DNA from: Chitinophaga oryzae
GTDB taxonomy: Bacteria; Bacteroidota; Bacteroidia; Chitinophagales; Chitinophagaceae
Direction: 5' to 3'
DNA: 64,000 bases
Assembly (NCBI RefSeq): GCF_012516375.2
Contig: NZ_CP051204.2
Location: forward strand, 1,984,001 to 2,048,000
The notes under the pieces are model-generated. The model saw only the letters and a list, made by a program, of their open reading frames with translations, ran no database searches and was not told the DNA's origin. The translations under genes and the position numbers were made by a program. Shown piece after piece: positions 1 through 8,050 of this stretch; the stretch's first letter is position 1; each line of letters begins with the position of its first letter.

Positions 1-902
1 TCGTTGAGCAGTACGCGTGCCGACAGGTTGTCGCACAGGTACCTGGAGAAATCGGCGGCGCTTTTTTGTTTGGTGGTCACCTGCGACAGCATGAACAGGA
101 ATTCGTCATCGGCCACGGCGGGAGCGGTGGGGCCTTTGGGTTTTTCCGGTTCCGGGGCTGGCGGCGGCGGTGGCGGCGGGGCGAATCCCGGGTCTGGCGC
201 CGGGTCTGCAGCCTGTGGTCTTGCCGGGAATACCGTGATGCGTTTCATCACCATGTGGGCGGTGTCGCCATTGACGATCAGGGACAGGGTCCTTTCGCCC
301 GGTGAGGAGAAGGTGTAGGTAACGGCAGCGCCTGAATGCGGTTCCGCGTTATCCTGTAAGAGCCGCCATGTCCAGGTGTGGGCGCCGGGTGTTTTGTTGG
401 TGAAGGTAACGGGTCTGCCGGCAAATACTTCACCGGGGCCGTCGATGACGGGGAAGATGTCGGGGCGGGCTTCGGCAGGCGCAGCGGGTGCGGCGATGAT
501 GATGATCTCCTTGTTCCAGGCGCATTTGCCGGATACGAGGGTGACCATATAGCTGCCGGGTTTGTTGAAGGAATGGTAAACCTGTGCGCCGGTCTGGCGG
601 GCAGAGGAGTCACCGAATTCCCAGGCGTAGTCCGTCCTTTTTTTATCGCTGCTTTCGGCGTTGAAGGTGATGACCTGGCCCACCGTGTAGGCCTTGCCGG
701 AAGTATGTTGTTTGTTACTGAGAACGATATCGGTGGTAGTGCAGTCTTCCCGGGTGTCCAGCTGGAATGCAAGCAGTACGGCGCTGATCAGGAATAAGCC
801 AAAGAAGGTCCACAGTACCATGGGGTCAACATGACTGGCAATTTTACCAAAGGGTCTGAACGAATTTACCTTGTGTTCATTTTCGGGTTTACGGGGGGCC
901 AT
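1..902 (-). CDS. PKD-domain inner-membrane protein of the T6SSiii locus (partial)
   Basis: This is a minus-strand reading frame starting with ATG at 902-900 and running off the left edge (300 codons visible). A short basic cytoplasmic head is followed by one membrane segment at about residues 28-48. Two periplasmic PKD-type beta domains come next (about 60-130 with a WEFGDSS core, and about 145-215). A proline-rich linker follows (seven prolines in a row after GFA), then a helical stretch beginning DDEFLFMLSQV. It is divergent from tssG, and a PKD protein is plausible in the Bacteroidota membrane complex (TssN, TssO, TssP, TssQ, TssR). I consider TssP a possibility but cannot confirm it. The frame, anchor and PKD folds are visible; the T6SS role is inferred from position. 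Confidence 0.7.
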   Translation of the reverse strand, partial: MAPRKPENEHKVNSFRPFGKIASHVDPMVLWTFFGLFLISAVLLAFQLDTREDCTTTDIVLSNKQHTSGKAYTVGQVITFNAESSDKKRTDYAWEFGDSSARQTGAQVYHSFNKPGSYMVTLVSGKCAWNKEIIIIAAPAAPAEARPDIFPVIDGPGEVFAGRPVTFTNKTPGAHTWTWRLLQDNAEPHSGAAVTYTFSSPGERTLSLIVNGDTAHMVMKRITVFPARPQAADPAPDPGFAPPPPPPPAPEPEKPKGPTAPAVADDEFLFMLSQVTTKQKSAADFSRYLCDNLSARVLLN

Positions 903-998
903 TGATTTTTCAGGTTTTTACAATTTCAGATTTTACAATTTTACTGTTTTTTTGGATAACTTGCCTATGTGTCAGGGGCGTTTTTTCTTTTTTCAGAA

Positions 999-1033
999 TT
1001 TGAGTCACATATAAACGCAATATATTATTTTTG
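999..1033 (+). promoter_or_regulatory. candidate Bacteroidota promoter for the tssG operon
   Basis: A TTTG at 999-1002 and a TAttTTTG -7 box at 1026-1033 match the Bacteroidota sigma-ABfr pattern. The spacer of 23 nt is slightly long. Transcription would begin near 1040, downstream of the in-frame TTG at 1031, which supports ATG 1130 as the tssG start. Confidence 0.4.
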
Positions 1034-1129
1034 GGGCAGATCGTTAGCCCGGAAAAAACCATAGAACAGTTGAGATTAGATAGTTATGCTAACAACGAAA
1101 GACCCGAAAAACCTAAAAATCATCACCTC

Positions 1130-2086
1130 ATGGTAAACAACGCCCAGAAGGCTGCCGTCCTGGAAGATGTTATAACACACGTTGCGGAATTCCCTTATGA
1201 TGTAAGGGCGGAAGTGGTGGTGGGCGAGTTGCTGGACAACCAGGTACGCAGGGAAGAAGTGGTGGTGCAGTTGCAGAATGTGTTTACCCGGTCATTTAAT
1301 AAGGATATTCTACATGTAAAACTGGATGACAGCCAGCCATATCAGCCCTATGTATTGTTATCACTGTCACGGGACGGCATATATGACCGGTTGCCGGAGG
1401 GGTTGTTCCACGAGTTTTCGGAGCAGCGGAAAGTGCGGGGCACTGCGGATATGGTTGCCCGTTACAAGCGGCAGCAGCAGGAGGAATTGCAGGCCCGGCG
1501 TTTTTTTCAGCCATTGGAGAATGAGTTTTTTCTGCAGCGGGTATTTTTAGAGCAGCGGGAGAAACATTTATTGTTTGATGTGTTTGGTAAAGATGCCGAT
1601 CAGTTGTTCAGCCAGTTCTGGGACCTGCCCGCGGGGCTGCCGGGAGCGGCGGCCAACAGGCTGGTGAAACTGCTGCCATATATGCATCGTATTGCCGGCA
1701 ATTACCGCATGATCCGGCTTTGTCTGCAGCTGGTGCTGGAGCAGGAGGTGGAAATTGAAGTGGACCATACGCCGCAGGCTGTACGAACAGAGGCCAGTGT
1801 GCCGTTGGGCGAATGGCGGCTGGGGGTAGACAGCATGGTGGGGCAGGTATTTTATACAGACATGCCCCGCGCCACGGTGACGATCGGGCCGCTGCAACGC
1901 CAGCGCATATATGACTACTTGCCATGGCAGGCATACGGGAAGCTGCTGGAAACCTGTTACGGTTATCTTTTCCCGGCTGACATGGATATTAATACGGTAC
2001 TGGTGCCTGATCCGGCCGACAAGAAGAAGACACTGTCCGACCAGCAGGTGGAAGACGGGCTTATGGGATATAATTTTTTCCTGTAG
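1130..2086 (+). CDS. tssG: T6SS baseplate subunit TssG (Bacteroidota subtype iii)
   Basis: This protein of about 318 residues resembles TssG of subtype iii systems: an N-terminal helical region, a central stretch of about 150-240 with the LLPYMHRIAGNYRMIR core, and a C-terminal wedge-type beta region. TssG links TssF and TssK in the phage-like baseplate on the cytoplasmic side of the inner membrane. The frame is open back to a TTG at 1031, but ATG 1130 is preferred because a promoter box overlaps that TTG. It is followed by tssN and tssK on the same strand. The assignment rests on recognisable sequence and on the neighbours tssK, tssN, tssO and tssD. tssF is not in this window. Confidence 0.7.
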   Translation: MVNNAQKAAVLEDVITHVAEFPYDVRAEVVVGELLDNQVRREEVVVQLQNVFTRSFNKDILHVKLDDSQPYQPYVLLSLSRDGIYDRLPEGLFHEFSEQRKVRGTADMVARYKRQQQEELQARRFFQPLENEFFLQRVFLEQREKHLLFDVFGKDADQLFSQFWDLPAGLPGAAANRLVKLLPYMHRIAGNYRMIRLCLQLVLEQEVEIEVDHTPQAVRTEASVPLGEWRLGVDSMVGQVFYTDMPRATVTIGPLQRQRIYDYLPWQAYGKLLETCYGYLFPADMDINTVLVPDPADKKKTLSDQQVEDGLMGYNFFL

Positions 2087-2195
2087 CCACTTTTTTATGC
2101 TGATGTGGAATTATTTTTGTTAACATTGTTAACGCGTAAAAACGCTGTTATGTTAAAAACCCAAAAAAAGAAAAACCTGACATACCGGAAGAGCT

Positions 2196-3050
2196 ATGAG
2201 ATACACCGCTAAATTCTATTTGATGTTGGCCGGCGTTATGGCCGTAGGATCAATCATAGTGGCTTTGCTCAGCAGATACATTAAAAATTTCAGTCTTTTT
2301 AAAAAGAAGGCACTGTGGTATTTAGCATGTATGACGCTGGTATTTGCCGTGATTAGTTCCATCCCTTTCCTGTTTACCCACAAAAACCTGATGGACCAGT
2401 ATCTTTTTTACCAGGTATGGTTTTTAGGCCTGGGGATACTACACTGTCACTTTATGTATACCCGCTTCTGGGCCAATGAAACCACGCTGGGGTCCGAGCT
2501 GGCCTTTATCGTCGCGATCTGGTTGTTTGGCGGTGTCGGATTTGTACTGGTAAACCGTTTTCTCGACAAGGACGCCTTCCTTTATTACCCGATGCTCACA
2601 AGTATGTTTTCATTTGTATTGCCCACTTTTGTATACAAGACATTTGAGCGGATGATGGCTATCCCGGTGAAGGTGCACAAATGGTGGCAGTATCCTATGT
2701 ACAAGGAAGTGCCGGATGTGAGTGACGAGGATATGCGCGACCTGATCGTTATAGGGCTGGAAATGGAGAAGGGCAGGGGTGACCGTAACCGCACCTATTT
2801 CAGGGCCCGTACGCCTATTAAAATGGACCTGGGCGACCTTTTTTATCACTTTATCAATGACTACAACGACCGCTATCCAAATACGCCGATTGATTTTGTG
2901 GACGATAACGGTCAGGCCTATGGTTGGGTGTTCCACCTGAAGCCGAGGTGGTTTGGCGCTGCCAAGACACTGGACCCTGCAAAGGCAGTGTTTATGAATG
3001 GGATCAAAGAGAACAGCGTGATCATTTGTAACAGAATTATGTTATCCTAA
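2196..3050 (+). CDS. tssN: TssN, inner-membrane component of the Bacteroidota T6SS
   Basis: 284 residues. The first half has about five membrane segments (near 5-25, 40-60, 70-90, 105-125, 133-150). The second half is a soluble domain starting around the KVHKWWQYPMYKEVPDVSDE stretch. Subtype iii systems lack TssJ, TssL and TssM and use a TssN/O/P/Q/R membrane complex, and this topology and position fit TssN. ATG 2196 begins 110 nt after tssG, and a -7-like TAttTTTG lies in that gap at 2112-2119 without a clear upstream element. The stop is 10 nt before tssK, so the two genes are probably cotranscribed. Confidence 0.75.
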   Translation: MRYTAKFYLMLAGVMAVGSIIVALLSRYIKNFSLFKKKALWYLACMTLVFAVISSIPFLFTHKNLMDQYLFYQVWFLGLGILHCHFMYTRFWANETTLGSELAFIVAIWLFGGVGFVLVNRFLDKDAFLYYPMLTSMFSFVLPTFVYKTFERMMAIPVKVHKWWQYPMYKEVPDVSDEDMRDLIVIGLEMEKGRGDRNRTYFRARTPIKMDLGDLFYHFINDYNDRYPNTPIDFVDDNGQAYGWVFHLKPRWFGAAKTLDPAKAVFMNGIKENSVIICNRIMLS

Positions 3051-3060
3051 ACGTATTATT

Positions 3061-4236
3061 ATGGCAGAGCCATTAAAACACTTTCCCGTCAACTGGGTCG
3101 ACGGGATGAAGATAAAGAAGCAGCATTTTATCGATACGGAAAATGCCATGCTGGACCAGATCAGAGATGCCCTTGCCTGTAGTGTGAACGCGCTGAACTA
3201 TGGTTTGTTGCCTCCCAAAGCGGAACATAAGGAATCGCTGCGTTGCTGGTTTGTGACCGACAATCAGCACCTGTGGCGTATCAAACTGACGGAATGCAGG
3301 GCAGTGACGCCCGGCGGCGCCCGCATAGAGATACCGGAACATACGGTGCATTCACTGCGTTATGCCACCACCTTCCCGGAAGCGACCTACACCTGGGACC
3401 CGGAACATACAGAAAGCACTTATTATGTATTGATACAGGTAAACCCGTTTAACCGTCAGCCGAGCGGAGAGCCGTTGCTGGAAGAAGATCCGCCGCGGTT
3501 GCCTTACGCCACGCCTGAATACAGCCTGTACGTATTGCCGGCTTCCCAGCTGCCACAGGGACAGTTGGGCAGTTATCAGGCCGTACTGGCCAAGATAACG
3601 GTAGCGGACGGACGGCCGCAGATGGATGATGATTATATCCCGCCCTGCAGCATCGCGAGTGCGCATCCGGCCCTGGTGGACCTGTATCACGAACTGGACC
3701 AGTTCCTCGGGCAGATGGAATTGTATGGCGTACACATTGTGCAGAAGATCTATGGCCGTAACCAGAATAATGATCTGGCGCTGGTCGTATTATACATCAC
3801 GGAGAAAATGGTGCAGTTCCTCGGTACGCGCATCACACAGTTCCGCTGGCTGGCGCTTAACCAGCCGCCGGCACAGATGCTGGAAGTGATCGCAGGACTG
3901 GCCCGCACCATGAAAAACGCCATTGACCAGCGCGCCGGCGCCGGTAAAGAAGAATTGCTCAACTATCTTTCCGAATGGTGTGAACTGCGGCAGGGCGAAC
4001 TGGAAAACCTGATGGTGAATTGCGCCAACATCCGTTACAAACATCTGGACGTGCGGGAATGCCTGCAACCCATGATCCCGTTTGTACGTGCGGTAAATAA
4101 GCTCTTCGAAAGCCTCAGCAGGCTGGATTACATCGGCCGCAAACAGGACAGCAATATTTTTGTGAAGGAAGAATCTGCGGAAGATTCAGAATACCTGCGT
4201 AAACATAAAACCAAACGTTGGTTCTTTACAGATTGA
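3061..4236 (+). CDS. tssK: T6SS baseplate subunit TssK
   Basis: 391 residues. The N-terminus carries the TssK hallmark of a W-x-x-G-M stretch followed by QHF (VNWVDGMKIKKQHF), then the two-lobed shell domain and a helical middle, ending in a smaller C-terminal head. TssK trimers connect the baseplate wedge (TssF/TssG) to the membrane complex. In subtype iii systems its membrane partner cannot be TssL/TssM, so TssN or TssO is the likely contact (inference). ATG 3061 lies 10 nt after tssN. The gene ends 161 nt before tssO, and a long hairpin occupies that gap. Confidence 0.85.
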   Translation: MAEPLKHFPVNWVDGMKIKKQHFIDTENAMLDQIRDALACSVNALNYGLLPPKAEHKESLRCWFVTDNQHLWRIKLTECRAVTPGGARIEIPEHTVHSLRYATTFPEATYTWDPEHTESTYYVLIQVNPFNRQPSGEPLLEEDPPRLPYATPEYSLYVLPASQLPQGQLGSYQAVLAKITVADGRPQMDDDYIPPCSIASAHPALVDLYHELDQFLGQMELYGVHIVQKIYGRNQNNDLALVVLYITEKMVQFLGTRITQFRWLALNQPPAQMLEVIAGLARTMKNAIDQRAGAGKEELLNYLSEWCELRQGELENLMVNCANIRYKHLDVRECLQPMIPFVRAVNKLFESLSRLDYIGRKQDSNIFVKEESAEDSEYLRKHKTKRWFFTD

Positions 4237-4243
4237 TCATATT

Positions 4244-4342
4244 AGTTGCAGGCTTTTGGCAGACAGCTTTAGGCGTTTTTCCCATAACAGGGTAGTGATG
4301 GGGTTTCGCCCGAAGCTGCGCCCATGGCCAAAGCCGGCAACT
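4244..4342 (+). repeat. long imperfect hairpin between tssK and tssO
   Basis: Nested complementary blocks fold almost the whole gap: AGTTGC 4244-4249 with GCAACT 4337-4342; GGCTTT 4251-4256 with AAAGCC 4330-4335; GGC 4258-4260 with GCC 4327-4329; CAGCTT 4264-4269 with AAGCTG 4313-4318; GGCG 4272-4275 with CGCC 4307-4310; CCC 4281-4283 with GGG 4301-4303. No U-run follows, so it does not look like an ordinary terminator. It could be a dispersed palindromic element or an RNA-processing site. Confidence 0.5.
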
Positions 4343-4397
4343 ATCTGCGGTATTGAATTTATCTAAAAATCAGTAACAGCTTAAAGCTCAGATTCGT

Positions 4398-4922
4398 ATG
4401 CAAGTATTAAACAAGCAGGAGAGAACAGCTTCCTTCCTATGGTTCCTGTTATTTTTTGTGGTCACCGTGGCATTGTTCGTATTGGCCATTTTCTTTAATT
4501 ACCAGGTGCCTTCAAGGGAGAATGCGTCTCTGCGCAAGGAGTTGACCGCTTTCCGCCAGGAACAGGCGTTTCAGGCGGAGTTCCTGCAAAAGCTGGACAA
4601 GGTGAAACACAACCTCGACTCCATTAATCTCCCTAACCAGAACGCCAATTACATGGACCAGGTCATCGCCGGTTCACTGGCGGAAATGCGGAATTCCATT
4701 CCAAAAGATGTGGTAACACATTATGCATTGTATGATAACATCGTGCAGGCCTGCCTTTCATTGCAGCAAACCAAACAACAGCTGCGTGAATTACAGAATG
4801 CACAGCAGAATATCGCAGGGCTGAAAGAACAGGTGCTGGACCTCACCAGCAAACTTGAAAGCAAAAGCAGGGACCTTGATAACTGCCGCCAGATGATGTT
4901 GCTTAATAGCCGTACGCACTAA
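4398..4922 (+). CDS. tssO: TssO, single-pass membrane protein of the Bacteroidota T6SS
   Basis: 174 residues. A short cytoplasmic N-terminus is followed by one strong membrane helix at about 12-34 (SFLWFLLFFVVTVALFVLAI). The rest is a periplasmic, glutamine-rich helical region with coiled-coil heptads at about 45-75 and 120-165. This single-anchor coiled-coil layout, next to tssK and tssD, matches TssO of the subtype iii membrane complex. ATG 4398 is the only good start. The next gene, tssD, has its own promoter, so tssO may be the last gene of the upstream transcript. Confidence 0.7.
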   Translation: MQVLNKQERTASFLWFLLFFVVTVALFVLAIFFNYQVPSRENASLRKELTAFRQEQAFQAEFLQKLDKVKHNLDSINLPNQNANYMDQVIAGSLAEMRNSIPKDVVTHYALYDNIVQACLSLQQTKQQLRELQNAQQNIAGLKEQVLDLTSKLESKSRDLDNCRQMMLLNSRTH

Positions 4923-4989
4923 CGATTCCGGTATATTGTTGTGGTCATAAAATTTTTTTGTTAACGTGGAAAAAAAGTAGTTAGGATTA

Positions 4990-5020
4990 TTGACTGAAAC
5001 AAAAAAAGGGGTTATATTTG
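4990..5020 (+). promoter_or_regulatory. strong-looking promoter for tssD (Hcp)
   Basis: TTG at 4990-4992, a 20-nt spacer, then a perfect TAtaTTTG -7 box at 5013-5020. Transcription would start near 5027 and leave an A/T-rich leader of about 60 nt. A dedicated promoter fits the high amount of tube protein needed. Confidence 0.6.
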
Positions 5021-5085
5021 AAGCTCATACTTTTTCCTTTTTAATAGGTATTTTTCTTTATTGTAACCTTAAAAATTAACCCAAC

Positions 5086-5472
5086 ATGTCCTTCAAATCA
5101 GTCTTTACAGTAAATGGAGAGAACTACAATGTTCAACATGTCTCCTACGACCTCAGCCAGGAAACAGATGCTACAGGCCGCCCTTCAGCGATCACTCGCG
5201 GTGGACGCATCAGAATGACCGTAGAGTCTACTGGTAAAACAGAGCTCTTTGAATGGATGGTAAACAATTTCGAAAGAAAAGACGGCACCATCACTTTCTA
5301 CAAAAGAGACACCGATTCCAAACTGAAAACGTTGGAATTTAAAGAAGGCTATCTGGTGAAGTTTGAAGAGTCTTTCGACTACGAAAACAAAAACCCGATG
5401 GTCATCACTTTCACCATCTCTGCCCGTGAAATTAGCATGGGTAACGCAAAACATGTTAATGAATGGGTGTGA
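5086..5472 (+). CDS. tssD: TssD (Hcp), T6SS inner tube protein
   Basis: 128 residues, the usual size for a Bacteroidota TssD. The sequence opens MSFKSVFTVNGENYNV, then DLSQETDATGRPSA and a beta-strand pattern ending ISAREISMGN, the compact beta-barrel that stacks as hexameric rings. Hcp is the secreted tube and can carry small effectors. There is no signal peptide, as expected. The gene has its own promoter and a strong terminator, so it is a single-gene unit following tssO. ATG 5086 is the natural start. Confidence 0.85.
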   Translation: MSFKSVFTVNGENYNVQHVSYDLSQETDATGRPSAITRGGRIRMTVESTGKTELFEWMVNNFERKDGTITFYKRDTDSKLKTLEFKEGYLVKFEESFDYENKNPMVITFTISAREISMGNAKHVNEWV

Positions 5473-5501
5473 TAAACTCCAGACATTATTGATTTAGCAG
5501 G

Positions 5502-5529
5502 AGGGGCTTTCGCAAGAGAGCCCCTTTAT
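5502..5529 (+). terminator. terminator of tssD
   Basis: A 10-bp stem (5502-5511 with 5516-5525) is closed by a GCAA tetraloop and followed by a short T/A-rich tail. It lies 30 nt after the tssD stop. Confidence 0.7.
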
Positions 5530-6152
5530 ATTTCTCAGCGGGTCCCGTTCCGGGGATATCCCGCCATCTTATCCTGATGGCCCGCCGCGTGGCGTTAGTA
5601 AACGGTTACTGCGTTATTGTTGCAGTTTGTTTACGGTTAATATTCGAAAACCGATGGTGCTGTATGTATGCGCAACGTACCCGATAACATGGCACACCTG
5701 ATAACATGGCACATTGTATTGCTGCATTTTCAATTGTGGTTTCATTCCCATCAGAATCGGTAAATTACCGGCCCGTAAGGCACCTAAGGATATTGTTCAA
5801 TGACTGTTGCATTGGTAATGTAGTTATTTACCCTCCGGGAGCACAGTCCGTAAATCACAACTGTATTGCCTCCGGGAATGAATCCATAGCCATGGATGTT
5901 ATGTTGTCCGGATATTACTTCGCCGGATCAACGGTAACGGATTTTTTATTTACCTGAGGTTGGTTAGGTCTGGGCGGCCGCGGTTTTACGTATGAAATCG
6001 TAGCGGAAAATTCGCTGAAAACAGAGACTGTTGTAAATAGTTTTCGTATATCCGTTGCAGATATACAGGGAGATGGCGATAATTATTTGTTACCGTGATC
6101 GATAGCTTAGAAAAGAATTCAGAAGTAAAAATATAATAATGTATATTTCTGC
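5530..6152. other. noncoding stretch after tssD
   Basis: No convincing gene is seen. An 83-codon open frame at 5706-5957 has no recognisable product. A 14-bp sequence, GATAACATGGCACA, is present twice in tandem with a 17-bp period (5683-5696 and 5700-5713). Confidence 0.4.
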
Positions 6153-6608
6153 ATGACTTACACTTCACTAACAGCAGAAGAAATTTCCGGATTACTGTAT
6201 CAGTTTGAATCCTGTACGCTGCCCAGGGCTGCGTGGACACACGAAGCGCATCTTATCGTAGCGGTTGCCTATAATCTGCTTTACAGTAAAACAACAGCCC
6301 TCGAAAAGGCACGGCTGCATATACGCCGCTACAACGAAGCCGTAGGAACACCTAATACCGACCAGGGCGGATACCACGAAACCATTACCTGCTTCTGGAT
6401 ATGGCTGGCGGACTGTTTTTTACAAATACAGGAAGACAAATCCATGGAAGCTGCCTGTAATTCGTTTATACGTTCGCGTTATACAGACCAAAAACTGCCA
6501 CTACGGTTTTACAGTCATGCATTGCTTTTCTCTGTTAAGGCCAGAAAGGCATTTGTGGCGCCGGACCTTGCTCCGCTTGAGATGACGGGCATAGCCACAA
6601 CAACATAA
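6153..6608 (+). CDS. conserved-looking cytoplasmic protein with His motifs
   Basis: 151 residues with no signal peptide or membrane helix. It is mostly helical. Noticeable motifs are WTHEAHL near residue 28 and GGYHETIT near 73, which may place several histidines together. I have a loose memory of small proteins with WTHxAHL and YHETIT blocks, but I cannot assign a function. It stands alone: 206 nt separate it from the downstream lipoprotein and the T6SS locus ends upstream. ATG 6153 gives the full frame. Confidence 0.6.
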   Translation: MTYTSLTAEEISGLLYQFESCTLPRAAWTHEAHLIVAVAYNLLYSKTTALEKARLHIRRYNEAVGTPNTDQGGYHETITCFWIWLADCFLQIQEDKSMEAACNSFIRSRYTDQKLPLRFYSHALLFSVKARKAFVAPDLAPLEMTGIATTT

Positions 6609-6853
6609 AAACAAATATTGGTCAACGTTATAATGTTTAATGGATTGTGTTTTCCTGTAATTGGCCGCTGCGGAGCATTTGCGGGAACGATTGTAGGATT
6701 TGTCTACCCACTTTGGGGATCAGATAACCCGGTGCCTGCGGGCAGGAAAGAGCCACTTTTTAAAGTGCAACTACCTTAAAAACAATTAGTTGTGTTCTGG
6801 TTGGATGACTTGGTATGTCAATTGCAAAATACCGGTTAACCAAAACAGATGTT

Positions 6854-7231
6854 ATGAAGTCAATGCTGAAAATTGTTGGCGCACTAATGATGGTCGCGTT
6901 CCTGTTTGCCGCCTGTAGCAAAGATACTGACCCCGCTGATGTAGACGTGTTTGCCGGAACCTTTAAAGGAAAGATCAGTTATAAGGACGGCACCACCAAT
7001 ACATCCAAGGATGATGGGAGTGTATTTGTTACCAAGGTTGGTACCCGTTATGATTTCAGGTTTTCTGATGGCATCCCGGATCTTACCGGTGTTGAATTTG
7101 AGAAAAAGGATGATAACACGATGGTGAATATAGGCTCCTCCGGAACAGGTGTTATTACTATCACCAAAGATAAACTGGTGATCGGGTTTACCAGGGATAA
7201 CAGGATATGGGGAGCTGATTGTACGAGATAG
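6854..7231 (+). CDS. small lipoprotein, function unknown
   Basis: 125 residues from ATG 6854. An in-frame ATG at 6815 is possible, but the signal peptide MKSMLKIVGALMMVAFLFAAC fits the internal start and ends in a lipobox cysteine followed by SKDTD. The mature part is about 105 residues of alternating beta strands (FAGTFKGKISYKDG, RYDFRFSDGIPDL, VITITKDKLVIGF), suggesting a small beta-sandwich or lipocalin-like fold. It would sit in the outer or inner membrane facing the periplasm. It converges on the DUF1349 gene across a shared terminator. Its role is unknown. Confidence 0.65.
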   Translation: MKSMLKIVGALMMVAFLFAACSKDTDPADVDVFAGTFKGKISYKDGTTNTSKDDGSVFVTKVGTRYDFRFSDGIPDLTGVEFEKKDDNTMVNIGSSGTGVITITKDKLVIGFTRDNRIWGADCTR

Positions 7232-7251
7232 GTTTCCGCATAATAGTCAGC

Positions 7252-7289
7252 AAAAAGCAGCCGGTGTGGTATATCACCGGCTGCTTTTT
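7252..7289. terminator. bidirectional terminator
   Basis: A perfect 15-bp inverted repeat (7252-7266 with 7275-7289), with A-run and T-run flanks, lies between convergent genes and can terminate both strands. Confidence 0.8.
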
Positions 7290-7307
7290 TTTCAGGCAGT
7301 ACACCTG

Positions 7308-7961
7308 TTATTTCTCTGCATTTTTTTGAAGCCAGTTAATTCTCCGCTGGTCCGGCAGATGGGTGACGGTGAAGTTTTCGAACTTGGCCTGGAACCCCTT
7401 CCCGTCAGGCGATGCGGCCATCAGGCCGATCATAACGAGGTGGTTGTCTTTCAGCGGAGCGTTGCGCGTCATGACGTAGGTCTTATCGTCATAGGAGTAA
7501 TAGATCTCCACCGCGTCCAGCCTTCTTACGGCTTTGATCCAGATAAACGGCGGCGTTTTATCCAGTGGCAGCACGCTCCAGTCACTGGTTTGGTTGGTGA
7601 CCACGGTGCTGACGTTAAACTTCCCGTCGTAAAACTCCACACCGGTTTTAATATAATGTTCCTGGTCAATCCTGATCATCAGTCCCATCTGGTCAAACCG
7701 CGCCTTGTAATCGCCGGTGAGCTTAACTTTCGCTTCAAACTCCCCGCCATAGGTAGCGTAGTAAAAAGGGGCGTCATCTACCGTAAAACCATAGTGCGAT
7801 ATACGCCAGTAATCGGTTTGGGGGGTAACAAACATGGACAGGGCGTTTTGTTTTATTTCCCATTTGGCCGGCTCGTTAAACCACTGCATTTTCTCCAGTG
7901 ACTGTGCAAAAAGCGTATGCAACACTGACATCATTCCTACGCTCAGTATAAGTTTCTTCAT
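7308..7961 (-). CDS. secreted DUF1349 family protein
   Basis: 217 residues from ATG 7961. A longer frame exists to 8039, but the signal peptide MKKLILSVGMMSVLHTLFAQ begins at 7961. The mature protein has the DUF1349 pattern of a concanavalin-like beta sandwich: MQWFNEPAKWEIKQNALSMF, DYWRISHYGF, QMGLMIRIDQEHYIKTGVEF and a closing KFENFTVTHL. Such proteins are thought to bind or act on carbohydrates, but no reaction is established here. It is divergent from a LuxR-type regulator, with a palindrome between them, so that regulator may control it. Confidence 0.7.
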   Translation of the reverse strand: MKKLILSVGMMSVLHTLFAQSLEKMQWFNEPAKWEIKQNALSMFVTPQTDYWRISHYGFTVDDAPFYYATYGGEFEAKVKLTGDYKARFDQMGLMIRIDQEHYIKTGVEFYDGKFNVSTVVTNQTSDWSVLPLDKTPPFIWIKAVRRLDAVEIYYSYDDKTYVMTRNAPLKDNHLVMIGLMAASPDGKGFQAKFENFTVTHLPDQRRINWLQKNAEK

Positions 7962-7983
7962 ATAATTAACCATATAAAATAAA

Positions 7984-8039
7984 TACCTTCGCAAAGGTAA
8001 ATCCCTGCAGATGAAGGGACAATGGTTAAAAATAACCAT
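7984..8039 (-). promoter_or_regulatory. DUF1349 promoter with palindromic operator candidate
   Basis: On the minus strand, TTG (8022-8020), a 20-nt spacer and TAccTTTG (7999-7992) form a good Bacteroidota promoter. A perfect inverted repeat ATGGTTA-AAAA-TAACCAT (8022-8039) abuts and overlaps the upstream element. A second one, TACCTT-CGCA-AAGGTA (7984-7999), covers the -7 box. Both are plausible protein-binding sites. Confidence 0.55.
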
Positions 8040-8050
8040 ATTTGCTTATC

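Noticed and set aside
4..318. Glycine-rich plus-strand frame at the left edge
   Set aside because: The glycine run is the complement of the polyproline linker of the real minus-strand PKD protein.
5683..5713. Tandem 14-bp repeat GATAACATGGCACA
   Set aside because: Only two copies, with no spacer regularity beyond that; too little to call a CRISPR, iteron or attachment site.
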